DNA from: Pseudomonas mandelii
Lineage (GTDB): Bacteria; Pseudomonadota; Gammaproteobacteria; Pseudomonadales; Pseudomonadaceae
Assembly (NCBI RefSeq): GCF_024138395.1
Contig: NZ_JAMYDU010000036.1
Location: 1 to 42,494, forward strand
Length of the DNA: 42,494 bases
Direction of reading: 5' to 3'
Part shown: in pieces, positions 1 to 7,589 of the stretch
How positions within the stretch are numbered: the stretch's first letter is position 1
Layout: each line of letters begins with the position of its first letter
Position numbers and translations under genes: made by a program
Notes under the pieces: generated by a model
What the model was told of the DNA's origin: nothing
The model's database searches: none
What the model saw: only the letters and a program-made list of their open reading frames with translations

Positions 1-66
1 GTAGGAGCCAGGCTTGCCGGCGAAGGCGATCTTACGGACGCCTTCGCCGGCAAGCCTGGCTCCTAC
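1..66. repeat. REP inverted pair (REPIN-like), subtype 1
   Basis: Two inverted arms (about 1-28 and 39-66) of a Pseudomonas REP sequence, with the arm start gtaggagccaggcttgccgg. It lies just after the stop of the SCO1 gene. Both arms carry the same paired substitutions relative to the REPs near 9.8 and 20.7 kb (gagCcagg...ccGgcg instead of gagCgagg...ccCgcg). The stem is therefore preserved. Confidence 0.85.
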
Positions 67-82
67 AGGGGAATGGGGTTGG

Positions 83-718
83 TTATTCGCGCTGGAGCAT
101 TACCGGCAACTGCGCCACCAGTTTCTGGTTATTCAACGGTGCACGAATGAACCCGCGCTGCGTCCCGTCCGGCCCGATCACCGCCAGGTTGCCGCTGTGA
201 TCAACCGTGTAATTAGGCTTGCTGGTGTCTGCCGGAATAAACGGAATACTCACCGCATTGGCCAGTTTCTGCAGGTCTTCGACCGAGGACGCAGTCAGCC
301 CGATGAACTGCGGATCGAAGTAGCCCAGGTACTGCTTGAGTTGCTTGGGCGTATCGCGGTTCGGGTCGACGCTGACCAGAACGATCTGCAACTTGTCCAC
401 CGCATCGGCCGGCAGTTCGCTTTTGATTTGCCGCAGCTGGGCGAGGGTGGTCGGGCAGATGTCCGGGCAGAAGGTGTAGCCGAAGAACAGCAAGCTCCAC
501 TTGCCTTTCAGCTCGTTGACCGCCACTGGCTTACCGTCCTGATCGGTCATCTTCACGCCCGGCAGGTTGCGGCTTTGAGGCAACAGGATGATCCCCGCAT
601 CGATCAGTGCCGTCGGGTCGCCCTGGTTTTTTCCGGTCAGTACTTTATTGATGGTCAGGCCCAGGATCAGCGCGATCAAGGCGACGAGAATGAAGACGGT
701 TTTCTGGGTTCGAGTCAT
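83..718 (-). CDS. SCO1/SenC family copper chaperone for cytochrome oxidase
   Basis: 211-residue thioredoxin-fold protein of the SCO1/SenC family, which delivers copper to the CuA site of cytochrome c oxidase subunit II. Residues 8-22 form an N-terminal membrane anchor, which puts the domain in the periplasm. The copper ligands are visible as CPDIC (C84, C88) and H174 in TVDHSG. The ATG at 718 overlaps the stop of cyoE (ATGA), so the pair is probably translationally coupled. A longer reading of this frame runs back across cyoE, but that extension is a shadow of cyoE. It is the last gene of the oxidase assembly operon, and a REP pair lies directly behind it. The family call is firm. The exact target is inferred from context. 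Confidence 0.93.
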   Translation of the reverse strand: MTRTQKTVFILVALIALILGLTINKVLTGKNQGDPTALIDAGIILLPQSRNLPGVKMTDQDGKPVAVNELKGKWSLLFFGYTFCPDICPTTLAQLRQIKSELPADAVDKLQIVLVSVDPNRDTPKQLKQYLGYFDPQFIGLTASSVEDLQKLANAVSIPFIPADTSKPNYTVDHSGNLAVIGPDGTQRGFIRAPLNNQKLVAQLPVMLQRE

Positions 719-1614
719 AGGTTCAACAGTAAGTAGTGGTCTACGAGCAGCGCGATAAACAGCAGGAACAAGTAGTAAATAGAGTACTTGAACGTGTTGA
801 TCGCCGCGTGCGGCCGAGTGCCACGGTACAGCACCACGGCCCATTGCAGAAACCTCGCACCCAAGACGAGGGCACAGATCAGGTAGAGCACGCCGCTCAT
901 GTGGATCACGTAGGGCATCAGGCTGACGGCCAGTAGCGCAAAGGTATAAAGCAGGATGTGGACTTTGGTGTAGTGCTCGCCATGGGTCACCGGCAGCATC
1001 GGGATGTCTGCCTTGGCGTATTCCTCTTTGCGATGAATCGCCAGTGCCCAGAAGTGCGGCGGGGTCCAGGCGAAGATGATCAGCACCAGCAGCAACGGTT
1101 CGGCGCTGACATGACCGGTGGCGGCGGTCCAGCCGAGCAGCGGCGGGGCCGCACCAGCGAGGCCGCCGATGACGATGTTCTGCGGCGTCGCGCGTTTCAG
1201 GAAACCGGTGTAAACCACCGCATAACCGAGCAAGGACGCGAGGGTCAGCCATGCCGTCAACGGGTTGGTGAAGGCCAGCAGCAGAGCTTGGCCGAGCACC
1301 GCCAGCACCAGAGCGAAAGTCAGCGCAGCGGTTGGAGAAACCCGACCTTCGGCCAAGGGCCGTTTGTGAGTTCGGGCCATGACCGCGTCGATGCGCCGGT
1401 CCACCACATGGTTGACCGCCGCCGCACCGCCGGCACACAAGGCGATCCCCAGATTGCCGAACACCAGCACCGTCCATGGCACCCCGGCGCGGGTCGCGAG
1501 GAACATGCCGACCAGCGAGGTGATGAGCATCAGCACCACCACTTTCGGCTTGGTCAGCTCCAGGTAATCGCGCCAGATTGCCTGACTGTGACGTTCGCCG
1601 ATCAGAATCGCCAT
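715..1614 (-). CDS. cyoE: Protoheme IX farnesyltransferase (heme O synthase)
   Basis: 299-residue UbiA-family integral membrane prenyltransferase. It adds a farnesyl group to heme B to give heme O, the precursor of heme A. The prenyl-diphosphate/Mg site is visible as NHVVDRRIDAVMARTHKRPL, and a second conserved stretch follows (YTGFLKRATPQN). Several hydrophobic helices fill the rest, as expected. The ATG at 1614 has AAAGGAGA about 7 bases upstream. That Shine-Dalgarno lies inside the 3' end of the heme A synthase gene, which overlaps this one by 13 bases. The symbol ctaB is equally used when the gene sits in an aa3 oxidase locus, as here. Confidence 0.96.
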   Translation of the reverse strand: MAILIGERHSQAIWRDYLELTKPKVVVLMLITSLVGMFLATRAGVPWTVLVFGNLGIALCAGGAAAVNHVVDRRIDAVMARTHKRPLAEGRVSPTAALTFALVLAVLGQALLLAFTNPLTAWLTLASLLGYAVVYTGFLKRATPQNIVIGGLAGAAPPLLGWTAATGHVSAEPLLLVLIIFAWTPPHFWALAIHRKEEYAKADIPMLPVTHGEHYTKVHILLYTFALLAVSLMPYVIHMSGVLYLICALVLGARFLQWAVVLYRGTRPHAAINTFKYSIYYLFLLFIALLVDHYLLLNL

Positions 1615-2675
1615 GGCATCTCTCCTTTTATTGTTATGGGCCCGGCTGAATGTTTACGCGGGCTGAAGCGCCAGCGTGTCGGCTGCTTAACCCGAACCAG
1701 GCTGGTTCGCGCGTGATAATTGACCAGCACCATCGTTAGCAGCAGCGCTGCGCCACCAGCGTTGTGGGCGACGGCCACGGGCAGCGGCAAGTGAAACACC
1801 ACGTTGCTGATGCCCAAGGTGATTTGTGTGGCAAGGGCGATCAGCACCATGGCGGCCAGGCGCGTCATGCCGACGACCTTCAATTGCCAGGCCAGACCGA
1901 GCAGAACGAGGGTGACCAGTAACGCGCCGATGCGGTGAGTCAGGTGAATCGCGGTGCGGGCATCGCTGTCCAGTTGCCCGCCGAGGTAATTGGGGCCGAT
2001 GTGCTGGGTCAGATGAAAGCCGTTGGCGAAATCCGCCGGTGGCAGCCATTGCCCGTGGCAGGTCGGAAAGTCGATGCAGGCCACCGCCGCGTAATTGGAG
2101 CTGACCCAGCCACCAAGGGCAATTTGCAGGATCACCAGCAGCAACCCGGCGGTCGCCCAGTGCTGCAAACGCCGTGGCACGGTCAGCGCCGGCAACACGC
2201 CAGACAGGCGCAAGGTCAGCAGAAATAACAGACTCAACGTCGCAAAGCCGCCGAGCAAATGCCCGGTGACCACTTGCGGCCAGAGCTTGAGCGTCACCGT
2301 CCACATGCCGAACGCCGCTTGGGCGAACACTACCGCGAGCACAAACAACGGTAATTTCACTGGCTGCCCCGGGTGATGACGATGGGTCCAGGCGCGGCCC
2401 GCCAGCACCGCGATCAGCAGCCCCAATGTGCCGGCGAAGTAGCGATGGAGCATCTCGTTCCAGCCTTTGTTGGCTTCTACCGGCGCGTCGGGAAAATGCA
2501 ATTCGGCATGGGCCAGTTGGGCTTCGCTGTTCGGCACGCTGATAAAGCCGTAGCAGCCGGGCCAATCCGGACAGCCGAGGCCAGCGTGGGTCAGGCGCGT
2601 GTAGGCGCCGAGCAACACCACAATCAGTGCCAGCAAGGTGGCAAACAGCGCGAGGCGAAATCCAGGTTTGGCCAT
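1602..2675 (-). CDS. ctaA: Heme A synthase (COX15/CtaA family)
   Basis: 357-residue multi-helix membrane protein of the COX15/CtaA family, which oxidises the heme O methyl group to give heme A. Histidines expected to bind heme lie in NEMLHRYFAGTLG, TGHLLGG, HLTHRIGAL and VAHNAGGA. The N-terminus (TRLTHAGLGCPDWPGCYGF) is characteristic, including its cysteine pair. The next gene makes heme O, so substrate and product steps are adjacent and overlapping. The upstream SCO-like gene stops 10 bases before this ATG. Family identity is secure. Confidence 0.95.
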   Translation of the reverse strand: MAKPGFRLALFATLLALIVVLLGAYTRLTHAGLGCPDWPGCYGFISVPNSEAQLAHAELHFPDAPVEANKGWNEMLHRYFAGTLGLLIAVLAGRAWTHRHHPGQPVKLPLFVLAVVFAQAAFGMWTVTLKLWPQVVTGHLLGGFATLSLLFLLTLRLSGVLPALTVPRRLQHWATAGLLLVILQIALGGWVSSNYAAVACIDFPTCHGQWLPPADFANGFHLTQHIGPNYLGGQLDSDARTAIHLTHRIGALLVTLVLLGLAWQLKVVGMTRLAAMVLIALATQITLGISNVVFHLPLPVAVAHNAGGAALLLTMVLVNYHARTSLVRVKQPTRWRFSPRKHSAGPITIKGEMPWRF

Positions 2676-2685
2676 GACGATGCCC

Positions 2686-3279
2686 TTATCCGATGTTCGA
2701 CAGTTTCAGCAAATGGCGCAGGTCGTTGAGCAGGTCCTTGCCCTTCACCGTCGGGTCGTAGCGCAGCACCAGGTTGCCGTGAGGGTCGATGATCCACAGG
2801 TGCGGCGTGTCATTGCTCCGAGCTCCTTTGATGTAGGTCGGCGGGTCCAGTGAATAACGTTGCAGCTGCGGATATTCACGTTGAAGTTTAGTCTCGTAAT
2901 CGCTGTTCAGCGGCTGTGCGATGGCCAGCGCATGGCTGGCGCGGGAGGCCTCGCGACCGAGGCCGATCTGGATCTGACGCGCCAGATACACCAACTGCTG
3001 GCAGTCCACCGAACAGTCCTTGGGCGCTGTCACCAGCAACTGCCAGCGGTCTTCTTGCGCCTGTACGCCGATGTCGGCGCGGGTCTGGCCGTTGCCAATC
3101 AGTTCGCCGTGATAACTGCGGCCCTCCGGCACCCAAAACTGCAATTTGTACATGCCGGTGGCGAGGATCATCGGACCCACCACTCCCAACAGGATCAGTA
3201 ACAACTGCAAGCGCCCGCGCCGCCGATTTACCGGCGTTTTCGCCTCAGACATGCCGGGTGGATTCATGGCCGCTCCCAT
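2686..3279 (-). CDS. SCO-like thioredoxin-fold membrane protein of the oxidase locus
   Basis: 197-residue protein with one N-terminal membrane segment (about 25-43) and a periplasmic domain. I recognise it by position as the conserved hypothetical between SURF1 and heme A synthase in Pseudomonas. The domain has APKDCSVDCQQL (C89, C93), a CxxxC spacing like the copper site of SCO proteins, and a later LWIIDPHGNLVLRYDP strand-turn typical of thioredoxin folds. I do not see the SCO TVDHSG histidine. The start at 3279 is chosen because GGAG lies 7 bases upstream. An internal ATG at 3267 is possible. It overlaps the end of SURF1 by 35 bases. A role in copper or heme insertion is inferred. Confidence 0.8.
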   Translation of the reverse strand: MGAAMNPPGMSEAKTPVNRRRGRLQLLLILLGVVGPMILATGMYKLQFWVPEGRSYHGELIGNGQTRADIGVQAQEDRWQLLVTAPKDCSVDCQQLVYLARQIQIGLGREASRASHALAIAQPLNSDYETKLQREYPQLQRYSLDPPTYIKGARSNDTPHLWIIDPHGNLVLRYDPTVKGKDLLNDLRHLLKLSNIG

Positions 3280-3985
3280 TATTTTTCTCCTTTGCGTTGT
3301 GCCAACCGAGATAGAGGTAAAGGCCGAGCAGGGCGATCGACAGGGCAAACCACTGCACGGCATAAGCCAAGTGTTTTTCCGGCCCCATGGCCACCACTGG
3401 CCAATCGGCCTGGTAGGTCGCAGGACCGCTTTGCGCGCGTAATTCGTAGGCATAACCGTCACGGTCAAGCGCTGCCCAGAGCCTGGCCGGTTCAATGGCG
3501 GTGACCAGTTGTGGCCAGGTCGTGGCATCTGGGTCGGCGTGCAACTGGAACGTTGCGCCGGGGGAGACGTAGACCCAGGCGTCGAGGCTCAATGCTTGAG
3601 TCGGTGTGGTGAATGACGGTGGTGTGCGCCGATCCGGCCACGGCAGCCAGCCGCGATTGATCAGCAGCCAGAGCCCGGTCGCCTGATCCTGAAACGGTTG
3701 CAGCAGCTCGACCCCGACCTTGCCGTCACGCTGACGGTTGTCCAGCAGCAGGCTGTGTTCGGCATCGAACTGGCCGTGCAGGCGAACCCGGCGGAAGGCC
3801 GGATCTTCGGTGTGTTGCAGTTCAGTGCTGGCCATCGGTTCGGCCGCCCGGCGTTCGGCGTAGCTTTGCAGTAGCGCACTTTTCTCCGCGCCCCGGCTCA
3901 ACTGCCAGAAACCGAGTGACACCAGCAAAGGCAGCAGCATCGCGACCACCAGGGTCGGCACGAGGCCCGGCCGGAAGCGTTTCAT
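3245..3985 (-). CDS. SURF1 family cytochrome oxidase assembly protein
   Basis: 246-residue SURF1 homologue with the family's two terminal membrane helices (about 8-27 and 215-233) and a periplasmic loop between them. Conserved stretches are visible: RVRLHGQFDAEHSLLLDNR, LLINRGWLPWPDRRTPP, and HLAYAVQWFALSIALLGLYL near the C-terminus. SURF1 proteins help insert heme A into subunit I. The 246-residue reading from 3985 begins with a positively charged segment right before the first helix. Longer readings run into the divergent plus-strand gene and are not credible. The gene starts 70 bases from that divergent gene, so it probably has its own promoter and is not simply read through from cox3. Confidence 0.92.
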   Translation of the reverse strand: MKRFRPGLVPTLVVAMLLPLLVSLGFWQLSRGAEKSALLQSYAERRAAEPMASTELQHTEDPAFRRVRLHGQFDAEHSLLLDNRQRDGKVGVELLQPFQDQATGLWLLINRGWLPWPDRRTPPSFTTPTQALSLDAWVYVSPGATFQLHADPDATTWPQLVTAIEPARLWAALDRDGYAYELRAQSGPATYQADWPVVAMGPEKHLAYAVQWFALSIALLGLYLYLGWHNAKEKNNGSGHESTRHV

Positions 3986-4016
3986 GGCGTCGCCAGAAAG
4001 TCGGTAATCGCGATAG

Positions 4017-4023
4017 CTATACT
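4017..4023 (+). promoter_or_regulatory. Candidate sigma-S type -10 (CTATACT)
   Basis: GCTATACT at 4016-4023 fits the sigma-S extended -10 pattern (KCTATACT). It sits about 33 bases before the ATG of the small membrane protein gene. No good -35 is visible. The same heptamer occurs before ctaC on the other strand. Confidence 0.35.
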
Positions 4024-4055
4024 CAAATGCATCGCCTGTCCCCCGGAGTGTCACC

Positions 4056-4259
4056 ATGCTCAAAGCAGCCATCGTCCTGATGCTGATTGCCACGGTCGTC
4101 AGCCTGTTCAGCGGCCTGTTTTTTCTGGTCAAGGACGACAGCCACTCGAATCGCCTGGTCATCGCCTTGAGTGTTCGTGTTGCACTGGCCGCCACCACTG
4201 TCGGCTTGATCGCCTGGGGTTTTTTCAGCGGCCAGTTGGTGTCTCACGTGCCTTGGTAG
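4056..4259 (+). CDS. Twin-transmembrane protein, DUF2909 type
   Basis: 67-residue protein made almost entirely of two membrane helices (about 3-24 and 34-58) separated by a short charged loop KDDSHSNR. It resembles the DUF2909 twin-TM proteins commonly found beside SURF1 in Pseudomonas. GGAG lies 8 bases before the ATG. It is the only plus-strand gene inside the minus-strand oxidase locus, facing cox3 and divergent from SURF1. The conserved location suggests an oxidase-related role, but no function is shown by the sequence. Confidence 0.85.
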   Translation: MLKAAIVLMLIATVVSLFSGLFFLVKDDSHSNRLVIALSVRVALAATTVGLIAWGFFSGQLVSHVPW

Positions 4260-4282
4260 CGCGCGCAAAGCGCGCAGCTTCA

Positions 4283-4307
4283 AGCTTCAAGCTTGCGGCT
4301 TGAAGCT
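4283..4307. terminator. Hairpin between convergent genes
   Basis: Perfect 10-bp stem (4283-4292 with 4298-4307, arm AGCTTCAAGC, 5-base loop) between the end of the small membrane protein gene and the end of cox3. It has no T-run on either strand, so it may be a weak or Rho-assisted bidirectional terminator. Confidence 0.5.
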
Positions 4308-4312
4308 GCTCT

Positions 4313-5200
4313 CTAAAGCACATAGACGAAAACGAACAGACCGATCCACACCACGTCCACGAAGTGCCAGTACCAGCTCGCCGCCTCGAAGCCGAATTGA
4401 TGGTCGGCATCGAAGTGCCCGCGCATGACCCGCATCAGCATCACGAACAGAATGATGGTGCCCATGGTCACGTGGGCGCCGTGGAAGCCGGTGAGCATGA
4501 AGAACGTTGCACCGTAGATGCCGGAGCCCAGAGTCAGGCCCAGTTCGTGATAGGCGTGCAGGTATTCTTCGGCCTGGAAACCGAGGAACGCGCAACCGAG
4601 CAACACCGTCAGTACCAGCCAGATTTTCAGTGCGCCACGGTGGCCTTTTTTCAAGGCATGGTGAGCAATGGTCACGGTGACACTGGAACTCACCAGCAGC
4701 ACGGTATTGAGCAGCGGCAGGCCCCAGGGGCTGATGACTTCCTTGGGTGGAGGAAAGAGTTTCGGGTCCGGGTTGTTCAGCAGCGGCCAGGTGAATTCAA
4801 ACGTTGGCCACAGCATGTGAGTGATGCCTTTGGTGCCTTCACCGCCCAGTGCCGGGCCCGTGATGTTGCGCACGTAAAACAGCGCACCGAAAAAGGCGAT
4901 GAAGAACATCACCTCCGAGAAAATGAACCAGCTCATGCCCCAGCGAAACGAGCGGTCCATCTGTGCGCTGTACAACCCTTGGCGACTTTCCTTGATCACC
5001 GTACCGAACCAGCCGAACAGCATGTAGGCCAGCAGCAGGCTGCCGACGAAAAAGATCAATGGGCCATGGGATTCCGGACGCGCAGCCTTCAGGTCGTTGA
5101 ACCAGGTGCCCAGGCCGAACACGGTGATCAGCATCCCGAACGTGGCGATAATCGGCCATTTGCTCTGGGCTGGAACGTAATAATGTTCATGAGTTGCCAT
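4313..5200 (-). CDS. Cytochrome c oxidase subunit III
   Basis: 295-residue seven-helix subunit III of the aa3-type oxidase, which stabilises the core and the D proton path. Typical stretches are visible: RSFRWGMSWFIFSEVMFFIA, HALKKGHRGALKIWL, GFHGAHVTMGTIILF and a C-terminal ASWYWHFVDVVWIGLFVFVY. AAGGAG lies 8 bases before the ATG at 5200. The length is close to the Pseudomonas family norm. It follows cox11 by 33 bases. The usual symbols are coxC or ctaE. Confidence 0.96.
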   Translation of the reverse strand: MATHEHYYVPAQSKWPIIATFGMLITVFGLGTWFNDLKAARPESHGPLIFFVGSLLLAYMLFGWFGTVIKESRQGLYSAQMDRSFRWGMSWFIFSEVMFFIAFFGALFYVRNITGPALGGEGTKGITHMLWPTFEFTWPLLNNPDPKLFPPPKEVISPWGLPLLNTVLLVSSSVTVTIAHHALKKGHRGALKIWLVLTVLLGCAFLGFQAEEYLHAYHELGLTLGSGIYGATFFMLTGFHGAHVTMGTIILFVMLMRVMRGHFDADHQFGFEAASWYWHFVDVVWIGLFVFVYVL

Positions 5201-5233
5201 TTATTGTTCTCCTTATCGGGCACGCTTTAACGC

Positions 5234-5791
5234 CTAGCCGCCGGTGCTTGCTGCAACAGCCACGGGCGGATGACGTGCGGTGATATCGAACAGCGTGTAG
5301 GACAGCGTCAGGTGCTTCACTTCCTTGGGCATGTCGCGGTCAACGATGAACCGTACCGGCATCTCGATTCGCTGACCGGGCTGCAGCACTTGCTGGGTAA
5401 AGCAGAAACATTCGGTCTTGTGGAAGTACGCGGCTGCGTTGCTGGGCGCGATGCTCGGTACCGCCTGAGCGCTCATCGGGCGATCAGTCGGGTTGTGGGC
5501 GATAAAAATCATCTCGTTCACTGCCCCCGGGTGAGCGGTCAGCTCATCACTCTTGGGATAGAAATCCCAGGCCATGTCGGCGGCGTTGGTCGACAGAAAC
5601 TGCACACGCACCTGCCGCGAGGCGTCGACCGTTTGCTCGCCTTCATACTGCCCGGAGGTTTTGCCATTGATGCCGAACGCCTGGCACATCACGTCGTAGA
5701 TCGGCACCAGGGCAAAGCCGAAGACAAACATCGCCACCACCACCAGCAACAGGCGGGTGACTAGTTTCTTCATCGAAATCGAATCAGCCAC
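5234..5791 (-). CDS. Cox11/CtaG copper chaperone
   Basis: 185-residue Cox11 protein, which supplies copper for the CuB centre of subunit I. One N-terminal helix anchors a periplasmic domain. Conserved elements are YDVMCQAFGINGKT and the copper-binding CFC in KTECFCFTQQ. I chose the GTG at 5791 because GGAGG stands 9 bases upstream of it. The next candidate (ATG at 5773) would remove six residues and has no such site. Longer readings in this frame cross the REP pair at 5817-5901 and are not credible. It sits between subunits I and III, the usual order. Confidence 0.93.
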   Translation of the reverse strand: MADSISMKKLVTRLLLVVVAMFVFGFALVPIYDVMCQAFGINGKTSGQYEGEQTVDASRQVRVQFLSTNAADMAWDFYPKSDELTAHPGAVNEMIFIAHNPTDRPMSAQAVPSIAPSNAAAYFHKTECFCFTQQVLQPGQRIEMPVRFIVDRDMPKEVKHLTLSYTLFDITARHPPVAVAASTGG

Positions 5792-5816
5792 GGTGCAAGC
5801 CCTCCACATTGAGCTC

Positions 5817-5901
5817 TGTGGGAGGCTTGCTCGCGAAGAACGATGATGCGGTCCGTCTACCAGACCGCGGCGCCTGCTTCGCGAGCAAGCCCGCTCCCAC
5901 A
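5817..5901. repeat. REP inverted pair, subtype 2
   Basis: Inverted arms (about 5817-5838 and 5877-5901) of the type tgtgggaggcttgctcgcga against tcgcgagcaagcccgctccc. They lie between ctaD and cox11 inside the oxidase operon. The sequence differs from the REP subtype near the transposase gene at 20.8 kb. The structure could affect transcript stability between subunit I and cox11. Confidence 0.85.
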
Positions 5902-5914
5902 AAGGCTAGTGCGT

Positions 5915-7507
5915 TCATTTCACTTCCGGCGGCGTGGTAAAGGTGTGATACGGCGCCGGCGACGGAATGCTCCATTCCAGGCCTTCGGCGCCATCCCATG
6001 GCTTGGCCGGTGCCGGCTCGCCGCCACGAATGGTCTTGATCACGATGAACAGGAAGAAGATCTGCGTGGCCCCAAACATGAACGCACCGATCGACGACAC
6101 CATGTTGAAGTCGGCGAACTGCAGGCTGTAGTCCGGAATCCGCCGCGGCATGCCCGCCAGGCCCACGAAGTGCATCGGGAAGAACGCCAGGTTCATGCCG
6201 ATGAACGAGAGCCAGAAGTGCAGCTTGCCGAGGGTTTCGTCGTACATGTGGCCAGTCCATTTCGGCATCCAGTAGTAGGCCGAGGCGAAGATCCCGAAGA
6301 TCGCCCCCGGCACTAGCACATAGTGGAAGTGCGCGACCACGAAGTAGGTGTCCTGGTACTGGAAGTCCGCCGGGGCAATGGCCAGCATCAACCCGGAGAA
6401 CCCGCCAATGGAGAACAGAATGACGAACGCCACGGCGAACAGCATCGGCGTCTCGAAGGTCAGCGAGCCTTGCCACATGGTGCTGGCCCAGTTGAACACC
6501 TTGACTCCGGTGGGCACCGCGATCAACAGCGTGGCGTACATGAAGAACAATTCGCCCACCAGCGGAATGCCGACCACGAACATGTGGTGCGCCCAGACGA
6601 TGAACGACAGGAACGCAATACTCGCCGTGGCGTAGACCATCGAGGTGTAGCCAAATAATGGTTTGCGCGCAAAGGCCGGAATGATCGAGCTGACGGCACC
6701 GAAGGCCGGCAGGATCATGATGTACACCTCGGGATGACCGAAGAACCAGAACACATGCTGGAACAACACCGGGTCTCCGCCACCGGCGGCACTGAAGAAA
6801 CTGGTACCGAAGTGGATGTCCATCAGCATCATGGTCACGCAGCCGGCCAGCACGGGCATTACTGCGATCAGCAGGAACGCGGTGATCAGCCAGGTCCAGA
6901 CAAACAATGGCATTTTCATCAACGTCATGCCGGGGGCGCGCAGATTGAGGATGGTCGCGATCACGTTGATCGCCCCCATGATCGAACTGATCCCCATCAA
7001 GTGGATGGCGAAGATGAAGAACGTCACGCTTTCCGGCGCGTAGGTCGTCGACAAGGGTGCATAAAAGGTCCAGCCGAAGTTCGGCCCGCCGCCGGGGGTG
7101 AACAGGGTCGATACCAACAGCAGGAACGCTGCCGGCAACAGCCAGAAGCTGAAGTTGTTCATCCGCGGCAGCGCCATGTCCGGCGCGCCGATCATCAACG
7201 GGATCATCCAGTTGGCGAGGCCGACGAAGGCCGGCATCACCGCACCGAACACCATCACCAGGCCGTGCATGGTGGTCATCTGGTTGAAGAATTCCGGCTG
7301 GACGATTTGCAGTCCCGGCTGGAACAGTTCGGCGCGGATCACCATGGCGAACGAGCCGCCCAGCAGGAACATGGAAAACGCAAACCACAAGTACAGCGTG
7401 CCGATATCCTTGTGGTTGGTGGTCAGCACCCAGCGCATCAGGCCTTTGGCGGGGCCGTGGGCGTGGGCGGTGCCGGTATGAACATGGTCATCGACTACAG
7501 CAGTCAT
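5915..7507 (-). CDS. ctaD: Cytochrome c oxidase subunit I (aa3 type)
   Basis: 530-residue heme-copper oxidase catalytic subunit, an inner membrane protein that reduces O2 to water and pumps protons. H81 and H395 match heme a ligands and H393 the heme a3 ligand. CuB ligands are H258 (in GHPEVY, with the cross-linked Tyr262) and H307/H308. K336 in PTGVKVFNW fits the K channel. D110, the N117/N118 pair and E260 fit the D channel, so this is an A-type oxidase. AGGAG lies 7 bases before the ATG. ctaC ends 82 bases upstream. A long reading in another minus-strand frame over this gene is a codon shadow. Confidence 0.98.
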   Translation of the reverse strand: MTAVVDDHVHTGTAHAHGPAKGLMRWVLTTNHKDIGTLYLWFAFSMFLLGGSFAMVIRAELFQPGLQIVQPEFFNQMTTMHGLVMVFGAVMPAFVGLANWMIPLMIGAPDMALPRMNNFSFWLLPAAFLLLVSTLFTPGGGPNFGWTFYAPLSTTYAPESVTFFIFAIHLMGISSIMGAINVIATILNLRAPGMTLMKMPLFVWTWLITAFLLIAVMPVLAGCVTMMLMDIHFGTSFFSAAGGGDPVLFQHVFWFFGHPEVYIMILPAFGAVSSIIPAFARKPLFGYTSMVYATASIAFLSFIVWAHHMFVVGIPLVGELFFMYATLLIAVPTGVKVFNWASTMWQGSLTFETPMLFAVAFVILFSIGGFSGLMLAIAPADFQYQDTYFVVAHFHYVLVPGAIFGIFASAYYWMPKWTGHMYDETLGKLHFWLSFIGMNLAFFPMHFVGLAGMPRRIPDYSLQFADFNMVSSIGAFMFGATQIFFLFIVIKTIRGGEPAPAKPWDGAEGLEWSIPSPAPYHTFTTPPEVK

Positions 7508-7589
7508 GTCCTGTCTCCTGCAAACGGATGGGCTGGGCGGGCCGGGGCGTCATGCCCCGAGCGGTTCCTTACGTACGCAATAAACCGGG

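Noticed and set aside
4283..4307. Considered as an attenuator within the oxidase transcript
   Set aside because: It lies between convergent genes after both stops, so a terminator role is simpler.
5784..7388. 534-residue open frame on the minus strand in a different frame from ctaD
   Set aside because: It overlaps ctaD almost completely, has an Arg/Gly/His-rich composition typical of GC-rich frame shadows, and shows no domain. ctaD has all catalytic residues.
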